Source of the DNA: Sacculina carcini
Taxonomy: Eukaryota > Arthropoda > Thecostraca > Sacculinidae
DNA length: 64,000 bases
Assembly: GCA_916048095.2 (NCBI GenBank)
Contig: OU696586.1
Location: 4,413,249-4,477,248, forward strand
Direction: 5' to 3'
Position 1 is the first letter of the stretch; the number at the start of each line of letters is the position of its first letter. The notes beneath the pieces were generated by a model, which saw only the letters and a list, made by a program, of their open reading frames with translations, searched no databases and was not told where the DNA came from. The translations under genes were made by a program, and so were the position numbers. Below are positions 55,001 to 64,000 of the stretch, one piece after another.

Positions 55001-58000
55001 TATAACAAATACATGTTGATGATGATTCAATGAATGACAACGAATAATAAATATGAATAAATAAGAATACATATTAATAAATATGTGGATAAATAACATA
55101 TCATCAGACAAATAAAAATATAATTCAATAAGCAATAACCAATCTCTATATTCACTCCGTTATGCTTCGTGCCTGGAAAATGTACGTGTCGTACGTTCAG
55201 TGGCTCTGATTATGTGTTATTCTCGTGTGCAAGTTGTTATGACAAATGTGGTGGCCACGGTTTTGTTTGCGCTTCTTCTCTGCGGTCATTTTAATCTTTG
55301 TTATGATAAGACAAGTGCTACCATTTGTCTGTTGTCGTCACTCGTCTGCTGGGCACGACTTTGGTATTGATATGTTTGTGTGCTAGTGTGTGTGCGTGCG
55401 TGTATGAAGGTTGCTAATGTTTTGTCGGTTATTGCGTGTGCGGCTTCGAGTGCCTCTAATCGAAGCTCAACTTTCATTTGTATTTCGAGGTCATACCACT
55501 GACATACCACTCTCGATCTCCCTCGGTCGCTACCCTTTTTTCAGCTCTCGGCTAACTGTTTTCACTTGTTCACTGACCTTTTCGTCTTTGTATTGCTCGC
55601 TATGGCCAAACGTAGAGAACGTTGATTGATGAAGTTTTTCGGTGTTGGTAATATTGTGGTGGGTGTATATGTGTGGCTGTTGATTACTTTGTGGTTGCGA
55701 TTGTTTGGTGTGATGCTGATACAACAGGCAACACTCTAGAACATTGTTTCTCAACCTTTCTCAGTGTTCGCACCCCTTTCAAAGCAGCAGTCAGTTTTCG
55801 CATCCCCTGAATGCTTGATAGCTATACGAAAATATAAAAATACAAACGACGTAATAACAAAACTTTTTCTTGTTAAATATTCATTCATACAACTCCTTTA
55901 AGAGGATTAAGCGAAACTATTTTTTCAGGTAGAATATATTACAGGGACCAGGCTTGCACCCCTAGGAACCAGTGCTGTAGGAGATATACTAGGGTGACCA
56001 TACACCCTCTCTTTCCCGGAGATGTGCTCTCTTTGGGGGCTGTTCGACCTGCCGGTTTTTTTATGAATAAAATCCTTCAAATGACCGGGGTTTATATAGT
56101 TTGAGTAGTTCAATTTGTTATGTTCCCCCGCGAATGTAAAATGGTTTGGTCCGTGCCTAAAATATGGTTAATTGAAACATTCGGCCCAGAAAGGTTAGTT
56201 TTAAAATAAACATAACATTTTTCGATAAAATGTCAATATTTCGCGCGCGCGCACACAAAATTGTTGTCTTTTTAGAGATTCGGAATATGGCCACCTTAAA
56301 ATATGAACATCACAGGAAACACATACATAACACACACCGTGTTAAGATTTAATTGGGAAATTGAGATTGTTCTGACTGGCTTGTACTGTTAACATATGCG
56401 TGATCTTGTTGTGCAACGTTCGTATTCTATGGTTCTAGTTATGGCTCTAGTTATGGTTCTAGTTATGGTTCTAGGTTTTGAGTTTGTGTTTGCATCTTAT
56501 GCTGTTTTTATATGCACATGCATGTTTTATATCGTTGCTTCTGCAGCGTGTGCATCATGGCGGAATCAGCTGAACGTAAACATGAACCTACACACACGCA
56601 TGTCCGACACATCCCAGCTGTGTGGCGATGTGTAGGGGAGACAGGGGTAGTGTGGTCTCCCCTGAGTTCAGGGTTATCGACCTACCGTTGCCGCTACGTA
56701 ATGACACTGACTTCGCTTCCACCACTCACTTCATCGCTGACGCGTCTGTTAGATGCGCCGCTCGCTTCTTGTATTACTTGTGGTTCGTGACCTTTTCCGG
56801 CGGTTGCGCCATTTTAAAATCAGCAGTCAGTTGTCGCACCCTCTAAGATTCTCCAGATGAAAATACAAACGACGTAATAACAAAACTTATTTATTCAATA
56901 TTCATTCATACAGTTTACATTTCCTTCATGCTTGTTCTCAGTTTTCTCTCGATGAAAATATGAAGCATAGGTAAAACAAATATATGTTTTTAATTTTAAG
57001 AATCCCTGTTGTATTTGGTTATTGCCACTAGAACAGTCGCTCTTGTATTCATAGTGCACGAATTGAAGTGTGCCTATTAGGTGTTAGTATGGACTTGTCA
57101 TGTTTATTTTCTCAGGCGTTTCATGCGAGTTCATTCCTCGGATGATAGTTGTCTACGTAGTGAGCTTTATTAAAATTCTTGGTGGAATTCTGCTTTTTCG
57201 CACCAATCTGCGCATGTCTGTGGGACCGTGGTTTCACATTGTATGAACACAGTAGCTCGCTTATTGTTCACTGACACAATTGGTTCCACTCCTGGGGGTA
57301 ATTACCCCTGGGGTAATTTAACAATGTTTTCGGGGGTAATGAGCGGAATTATCTCCAGTGTTTTGGTTCAGCTATGCATAACAATATTGACAACATTTGG
57401 TTAAAAGAGGTAGCATGCTTAATATGGCATGCCAAATCGGGTAACAAGTTTGGCAACCACTGAATTAGGCAAAAACTACGCCTATTCCTGCTATTCACAA
57501 TTACATGGTTATTTCCTGAACTGGCTATTTTTGCCCGACGCAAACAGACATACACAGGCACCATTCTGGTGGCAGTAAACCCGTATTGTGATCTGGACAT
57601 CTACTCCAAGGTACGTCCACGTGTGTGTATATGTGTGTGTATGTGTTTGTGTGTGTGTGTGTTGATAAAATTATCAATTATTTTTGCAATTATTTACTTC
57701 TCTTATCAACATGTACTAATGAGAATATTCAAAATTATTACGCGATAAAAGAAATGGTTGTTTTTGTGAAAGTATTTGGTGTACTGTGTACTGTATCTAG
57801 TATTGTCTACTGTGTGCTCGACGTAGTTTAATCGAATATGCAAAATTATTTTGCGCTTTCATTGGGGTATACGTTAGGGTTAATTCACTTGGTATATTTT
57901 CTAATATGCATTGTCGATTAGTCGATCAATTTATGATGTATTCATGACTAATCATTAGGGCTGTCAAAAGTTAATAAAGTTACTTTTTCACCTAAAGGTC

Positions 58001-59595
58001 ACTTTTTCATAAGCTACCTAAAACTGCATGAAAAAGTTGTGTACTATAATTATTAAAAAAGTTATTAGGTTACCAAAAGTTACTTTTTCATCGTTAGGTT
58101 ACTTTTTTGCTTTTAAGGTTACTTTTCTATCGTCAGGTTACCTTTTGTTATTTTTCTTGTTATTAGGTAAGTTTACCACGAAGTTTGGTGACTTTTTGCA
58201 GATAAGAGGCACAAAAACGGTATATATGAGGATAAAATAGGAGAAGAGATGGAATATTAGGTCTGAAGATCCAGAAATGTCAAACATTTCTGCTCTTAGG
58301 ATTTAGCAATTGGTATTCATCCTAATATCCGTGCTACTTGATATTTATACGTTTTTGGGTACGCAGGATAGTGTAATTCCATTTTAGGAAATGTCCACGA
58401 ACCGGAGGGTTTCGTGAGATGTTTGGAGCGTGGTATAGTACGATGTGTGAGCTCTCTATACCAGATACTGCACTGTAGCACTTGACAGTACGTATTTACT
58501 TGAACGTTTTTGGGTACGCAGGATAGTGTAATTCCATTTTAGGAAATGGCCACGAACCGGAGGGTTTCGTGAGATGTTCGGAGCGTGGTATAGTACAATG
58601 TGTGAGCTCTCTACACCAGATACTGCACTGTAGCACTTGACAGTACGTATTTACTTGAACAGGAATTTGCACGGGATTTTCAGTGCGTGAGATCGCACCA
58701 TTATCCCACGTTTGACATATGGGAGGACGTGGGGCATTCACACATGCATTTACGCTCACAATAATATACAAACTGCAGTACGTGTTATTTGATAAAAAGT
58801 TCCATTGAAAATATATAAAGATAATTATTGCGACCATTACTAAAAATATTTACATTTGCAATTAGTGTATTTCGCATTTGTATGTGCTTTCCACTTAAAA
58901 TTATATTTTGATGGTTATGCTCCTTTTTCGATGTTAGCTAAATGATGTTAAGTCACTTTTGGTTGTTTTTTGTAAAAATGGTACCAGATTTTAGAGGGTG
59001 GAAAAGTAGTACCAACTCGGAAAGATGATAAAAAGAAGGACTGGTGTATTTTCTTCCTTCAGAACTGCAAACAGAAATTCACCTTTTTTGAAGGTTATTT
59101 TTACGAAGGTTAGGTTATTTTTATGTTACTTTTTACAGGTTATTATGTTACTTTATATGTTCACAAACAAACAACAAGCAAACCGTGTACTTCATATAGC
59201 GCACTAATCAGCAAAGGCGTGATAAACATGTGATAAAACGGTACAAAAGTGATAATAACATTAAAACTCATAGGTTATTTTTAGGTTACTTTTTTAGGTT
59301 ACTTTTTCTCGAAAATAAAGTTACTTTTTTCTGGTTTTTAGGTTACTTTTTTGACAGCCCTACTAATCATTATACTTATGGATTATTGACCCATTGGCAT
59401 ATTGATAATTGATTAATGTGCTGTTTTACTCGATATCTACTCATCATCATCATCATGATTGTGATTGTGATTGTGACGAGGGTGCAGGAGGTTATACAGT
59501 GTTACAGCAGTCACAAAATGTCCGATCTAGATCCTCACATCTTTGCTCTGGCCGAGGCGGCATACTCCTCTCTCAAGCGCTCCGAGGGTAACCAG
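49081..59595 (+). CDS. Unconventional myosin, first four coding exons (partial)
   Basis: Exons are 49081-49111, 51245-51351, 57548-57610 and 59488-59595, phases agree, 103 residues. Together they start a myosin motor: short leader MAPKAIFGAH, then GVPDMTSISNINEEGINHNL, VRYNNDYIY-TYTGTILVAVNPY, DLDIYSKEVIQCYSSHKMSD and LDPHIFALAEAAYSSL. The NPY and PHIFA blocks are hallmark myosin-head sequence. The next exon should carry the P-loop GESGAGKT and is not in the window. No SH3-like N-terminal subdomain is present, so this is not conventional myosin II. The class is unresolved. The ATG has a good context (AGCCATGG). Confidence 0.9.
49390..50243 (-). pseudogene. Decayed LINE RT C-terminal fragment in myosin intron 1
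   Basis: The minus strand reads FLMNASKTKTLMCGTRTML (the thumb-side block of non-LTR RTs), VIHVLGV, then with frameshifts VVHGLVMSHV and LRELGGSSIRKMVSKRDIR. Many stops and shifts are present. Confidence 0.75.
51245..51351 (+). CDS. Myosin exon 2
   Basis: Acceptor GTGTGTAG, donor TAT|GTATCC (weak). It encodes the start of the motor domain (VPDMTSISNINEEGINHNL). Confidence 0.88.
51516..51843. mobile_element. hAT MITE in myosin intron 2
   Basis: Ends CAGGGACTATTAACC and GGTTAAGAACCCCTC. An exact 8-bp duplication, ATCTAGGA, is at 51508-51515 and 51844-51851. Confidence 0.9.
52795..52925 (+). repeat. Retroposon 3' end family, copy with (ATAATA)n tail
   Basis: Same order of words as 42655-42760, here ending in AATAATAATTATAATAATG. 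The reverse copy is at 54210-54310 with an (ATT)n tail. Confidence 0.7.
52990..53597. repeat. 17-bp minisatellite, about 36 copies
   Basis: Units CAGTACACAAGTACAAC. As 17 is not a multiple of three, each frame cycles through a 17-residue peptide without stops, so long open frames are artefacts. Confidence 0.97.
53600..55740. other. Intron DNA, mostly unrecognised
   Basis: Apart from the 54210-54310 retroposon end, 54440-55030 looks like the 3' part of a decayed retroposon ending in GATGATGATT. No reverse transcriptase was readable. Confidence 0.4.
55751..55972. mobile_element. hAT-like MITE, family shared with 10.9, 13.2 and 56.8 kb
   Basis: Starts near TTTCTCAACC and closes near CACCCCTAGGAACCAGTG. 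The core ATACAAACGACGTAATAACA recurs at about 56860 and, with changes, at 10978 and 13220. Confidence 0.6.
55991..56293. mobile_element. MITE with GGTGACC ends
   Basis: Starts GGTGACCATAC, ends GAATATGGCCACC; homologous to 22098-22307. It contains a CGCGCGCGCG run. Confidence 0.7.
57548..57610 (+). CDS. Myosin exon 3
   Basis: 63 nt, phase 0 both sides, acceptor GCAAACAG, donor AAG|GTACGT. Encodes TYTGTILVAVNPYCDLDIYS. Confidence 0.93.
57957..59361. mobile_element. Large TIR element (Mutator-like?) without transposase
   Basis: Ends AGGGCTGTCAAAAG and TTTTTGACAGCCCT are inverted. The 10-bp direct repeat ACTAATCATT is at 57947-57956 and 59362-59371. Both flanks are full of AGGTTACTTTTT words. 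Inside, a 155-bp unit is duplicated in tandem (58349-58503, 58504-58658). No coding. A 9-10 bp target duplication suggests Mutator-like, unproven. Confidence 0.8.
59488..59595 (+). CDS. Myosin exon 4
   Basis: 108 nt, phase 0 both sides, acceptor GGTGCAG, donor CAG|GTAGAT. Encodes the KMSDLDPHIFALAEAAY block that precedes the P-loop. Confidence 0.93.
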
Positions 59596-60417
59596 GTAGA
59601 TACACACACAAACACACACATACACACACATACACACAGACAGTCGGGCATGAAAGATGTCTCACATAACTCACGATCTCATTGCGCTTCATTGGTGTCA
59701 AACTGGTTTATGTGCGTGAGAGTGTGAGAGAGAGAGAGAGAGACGTACGGAGAGAGAGAGGGAAGGATGAGAAGTCGTTCGTGCCCACCTTATGTATTGA
59801 CGCATTTCATTGTTTTGGGACACCGGTTATGGATGGTCTTTTGTATGACGTGTATGAAGTGTTGACTTGATTGTTTCGCTTGCTGTGTGTGACGTATGTG
59901 ATTGTGTATGAGGGCTGCGTGTCGTTTGTCTGCCGGTATAATCGCTTGTATCGCTACTAGGCAACGGTCGGGCATGCGCTTGAAGTATTCAAGAAGATTA
60001 AACGATTCTTCATTAATAATTAATGGTAGATTCAAGAAGTGTGGACGTCAAGGTTTGTGTCGAGGCTCGGGGGGATGACAGCCATCATGCATCAGTGTTC
60101 AAAGCTCATTCAGTTGGCCAATTACATGGTACTTTAAACCATTGTCGACCTATTCAATTACACGTATTTACACTTGCATACTCAGAAATTTGTCGTTAAT
60201 TGTTACTTATTTGCTATGCTGATTTTGATGACAATATAGCCAATGAACTGAACCTAGCAGAATCATCGGAGGGTGTAGCTGCATATTCATACACCCAGCC
60301 AATTTGTCGGGGGTATATGTCCCCCATACCCCCAGAATCTACGCTCATGGTAGACGTACGTTCTGTGAGAACGTGGATGAAAGTGAAGGCGTAACGATTG
60401 AGCTTTTTCATTAAAGG
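59596..60417. other. Myosin intron, no feature recognised
   Basis: Follows myosin exon 4. CA and GA simple repeats at 59605-59760 are the only structure seen. Confidence 0.6.
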
Positions 60418-60749
60418 ATTAAAGGTTAAAGGCCTCAAGTGACAGCAGCTACACGGGAAGAAGCTGAAGCTCATGAACACACACAGGTGTGTCCCGTGCA
60501 GCTCGCTGCCACCGCAGAACCGACCCTCTCCACGATATGACGCCACAAGGACGGAAGAGGTATTAGAGAGGGCCATCTCCCCAGAATGCATGTCACAACA
60601 CATGGCTGATATCTAGTACCATTTACTGGTGGGTGGTCAGGGGCTGTTGGATTATAAAATTCACCCAAAGAAACTCTCCTCCACCGGGTTTTGAACCACG
60701 GACCTCCCGCTTGTGAGGCGGGTGTGCTACCACTACACCACGGACTCCA
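60418..60749 (-). repeat. tRNA-Val-derived SINE, copy 2
   Basis: On the minus strand: a tRNA-Val-like head with GTGGTGTAGTGGTAGCAC, arm CCCGCCTCACAAGCGGG and B box GTGGTTCAAAACCC. Then the same body as copy 1, ending in TTTAACCTTTAATCC. Confidence 0.9.
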
Positions 60750-61520
60750 ATAAAGAGGAAAGGGTTTGTGCTACAGCATGGACTGTGCTGTGTGTATCGC
60801 ATCGGGTATGTGTATTGTGTTCTTTAAAACTGGAGTTACAGGAGGAATATTTCTGCCTCAAGTCGCTTGTTACGGCACGTGTCTTGTACCAATTCACAGG
60901 AGGGCCGAAATTTTATGGATGAAAACTTCAAGTTGCCGATTTATACCGCTATAGTGAACTTAATTTTTATCTAGACCGAGGATGCGTCATTTTAGTTTAG
61001 CGAATACACCAAGCGTGGTGATCACATATCAATCACACATATATCACACATATCCTACATATCAATCATGCAACACCGCAAGTATAGTTTTTCTTGCGTG
61101 CCTATGAATCCAACGGGGCGTTGCCACTTCATCAAGGCGTTATCGCTTCTTAAACACAAGTGAATCACACATGCTACGACTTGAGCACATCGAAGCAATG
61201 TAATGTAATGGACGTGTGGTGGGTGTGATGGCGGTCTTATCCCGGCATTTTTGTTCTGTCTTGAGCTTGCTGCCCAAAATTACTGCGTGGTTATTATGTT
61301 TCATTGTATTCCGGTTAGAGAGAGGATGTGTAATCTAATGGGGGTGCCAATTCTGTTGAATTAGAATTCCCTCTGTTGGATTCAGCACCAATGAAGAGAA
61401 AAGGTGAAAATAGAGTGAAGGAGGATAGTTCTACTTTTAGTCGTCTCTTTTACACAACGAAGTGGATACGGCAGCAGTATTCTTGTTAAAAGTTTAAGGC
61501 CTGGGTTAAAGGTTGGCTTG

Positions 61521-61757
61521 TCTGGGTTAAAGGTTAAAAGCCTCAAGTGACAGCTGCTACACGGGAGGAAGCCGAAGCTTAAGCCGAAGACGTATTAGAG
61601 AGGACCACCTCTCCATAATGTATGGCACAAGACATGTCTGTCATCTGGTACCATTTACTGTTAGGTGGACAGGGGCTGTTGGATTATAGAATTCGCCCAA
61701 AGAAATTCTCCGTCGGGCTTCGTACCACGGACCTTCCGCTTGTGAGGCGGATGCCGT
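61521..61757 (-). repeat. tRNA-Val-derived SINE, copy 3, 5'-truncated
   Basis: Shares the anticodon arm onward and the body of copies 1 and 2. The D-arm side is missing and part of the body is deleted. Confidence 0.85.
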
Positions 61758-64000
61758 ATGATGCCTGGTTATACAGGTGCCTTTTCTCATGACGCCAGTG
61801 CTTTTCCTCAGACAATGCCGCAGTTTCGATTGTAGCATGCACACGAGCATGACTCATGTGACTAACTGAATTATACTGACTCGAACGTAATTCAATGGTC
61901 GACATGATGTTCTATCCGTGGATATGGGCGAAGATCTTTTACGGAGCTTCCTCAGACCCCCACTCCGTCACAGCTGACCTAATGATCCTCTCTCCGGGGC
62001 ATCGATCTCACCAGATCACGATCTATACAGATCCTCCGACCTCACACAGGTCCTCGATCTCATCAGACCTTACGATTCCTGCTAGACCCAACGTGCAGGC
62101 CGCATCGGACATCGGATCCTGGGGATATGGGGGTATATGTACCCCCGACAAATTGACTAGGAGGTATACATATGCAATTATACTCCCCTATGATTCTGCT
62201 GAGTTCAGTTCATTGGGTATATTATCATCAAAATACGCATAGTAAAAAAATAACAATACGCGACAAGTGTGTGTGTGGGTGTATGCAATTATACGCATTT
62301 TACTTTTCTTTGAGGTATGTGTGTTTTTTTTTGACTAGGCAGAAAATGATTGAGGATTCCATGCAATTGGCCAACTGAGCCACTAACTTTGAACACTAAT
62401 GCATGATAGCTGTAATACCCAGATTCTCGACACAAATCTACGCTCTTATCGGTAGAAGATTTGGTTAAATTCCATGAACTGGCTTAACCGTTCGCTTAGC
62501 TATTTTGCTGTTTCACTGGAGAGTCATACCATTCTTCAGTGTTAGCTATCTTGTCGGGAACGCGTATTTCAATATATGTGTGTGTTTGTGTACGATGGTG
62601 AATGACACCAGTTCTGCGTAATCGTACGTGTAATAATTGTGAAATACGAGCCATTACGCCATTTTTCCGGCCGCATAGTTCAGTGGATGTTGTTTCAATG
62701 GAATGATGTATTTTCATGAATCATGCAATCATGCAATACTCAATTGGCGAGCCCTGCGTCGATTTTCGTCGATTCAGCACGTGCACCGTTCGTGCTCTTT
62801 ATTCTGAAGCTAATTTTTGTTAATTATGTTAGCTGGGTCGACCACTCGAGTCTGCCTACTCTGTTATTCTTGATTGTCCTTTTGGTGCTAGTCCAACGGA
62901 ATCAAACTGAATTTATCCTATGTGAAGGTATCTATTGTTTTTCTATAGATTATAATCAATGTTTTTGGTAATTATACCATATAAGTTCTTTTATCGTCAG
63001 AGTAGAGGCACCCTGATGACACAAACATGCTGCAAATTATCTTTGAGTATCTCGTTTAGTGTTTTATTGTGAACGTCTGTCTGACGACGAAATCCGACAG
63101 AATGAAGGCGGGGTTTTGAAGAGCAGCTCTCTTTCGACACACTGTCTGTATAATGTATTGATACGAGTTTCTCGTGTGACTCGTACTAATTGAGAATATA
63201 TGCATTGCATGATCAGCTTGAGGCCTGATTCAATGAAAGCCTGTTGACATAGTGCAACAGAGAGACATTCATTCTGCTGAGTTTTGGTGACGATTTTTTG
63301 GTTGGCTTTCATTCACTCAATTAAGACACCAGCTTGCGCCCGTTTTTTCTTGCTCTGTGCCCTCAACTTGCTTGCTGCGATAGTGAAACAACACCGCTAT
63401 CCGGCCTTGGCGTGTCTCTGTCAATCCTCTGACTTGTGGTGATGTGCAACCGCTTCGTTCAACGATCTTTTCAAGAGAATGATGGATGGCCCTTTTATTG
63501 CTACGTCTGCAACTTGGCGCCTGTATGTGTGTATGTGTGTGTGCTTTTAAATATGTATGCACGAGTGTTTACGTGTTTTGATGAATGGCTGATGACATGG
63601 GCGGAGCTGGAATATGGCGTAATTTGAGGGCTTGTTCGACAAACAAGAACAATACAGATTGCTTCAGGCAGTGAAATATCTGCTCGATTAAGACAGGTTG
63701 AGTGTGAGTCAACATAGTTTACTCATGCCAGTGAAGCTATGACTCGTAAATTTTCACATCTCTTAATAGTCATTTGTTCTTACATTTTTCCGCTAGATGG
63801 GTGTGGGTTCGGGTTGATTTTTGGTCCGTTACTAGCGACGCCACTGGTCAGTGAGGTGTGGCTAGTGACTGAAGTGCTTCTGGATGGACCGTTTAATATA
63901 GTGATTTGTTGCATTACAAGCTCTTTATCATTCCACGTGTTGTACCAGCAAGATGAAGTGTGCGAATTTACGGGAACTAACAAGGATGCCTGATGTATAT
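61758..64000. other. Presumed myosin intron, no gene recognised
   Basis: I searched by eye for the expected P-loop exon (GESGAGKT) and for other protein motifs and found none. Short ORFs lack family resemblance. Confidence 0.5.

Overview
The window is nuclear DNA of an animal, most likely an invertebrate. The evidence is spliced genes with GT-AG introns, a doublesex/mab-3-related (DM-domain) gene, a tRNA m3C methyltransferase of the METTL6 type, an unconventional myosin, and many animal-type mobile elements. The species cannot be named from sequence alone. Most of the DNA is repeat: CA/TG microsatellites, five minisatellites with units of 15, 17, 20, 21 and 27 bp, and a dense set of transposons with readable ends.

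Layout. 1-3370: a LINE on the minus strand, broken by a solo LTR (207-1093) and a hAT element (1107-2878), both with exact target duplications. 3380-8600: an RNase H fragment, a 284-bp tandem duplication and a truncated, frame-broken Ty3/Gypsy retrotransposon. 9000-16000: no long ORFs, but many minus-strand splice donors. Nine phase-compatible tiny exons here form a candidate 114-residue protein gene (12262-15456), and one exon is duplicated at 10843. 16000-17121: METTL6, minus strand, two coding exons. 18985-26200: a series of DNA transposons and MITEs, a tRNA-Val-derived SINE, and a 15-bp minisatellite.

27257-38908: the DM-domain gene, plus strand. I could assemble it as ten exons with agreeing phases. 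The DM domain is split by a GC-AG intron. A 1.7-kb, 21-bp satellite starts exactly at an exon's 5' splice site and repeats that site in nearly every unit. 40712-47970: a nine-exon minus-strand gene for a long, low-complexity protein I do not recognise. It runs tail-to-tail with the DM gene and head-to-head with the myosin. 49081-59595: the first four coding exons of an unconventional myosin, ending just before the P-loop. Its introns hold a decayed LINE, a hAT MITE, a 17-bp minisatellite and a large TIR element. 59596-64000 is myosin intron with two SINE copies.

Exon models were made by hand from open frames, splice consensus and phase. They have no transcript support. The three named genes rest on clear protein motifs; the unnamed ones rest on frame and splice logic only.
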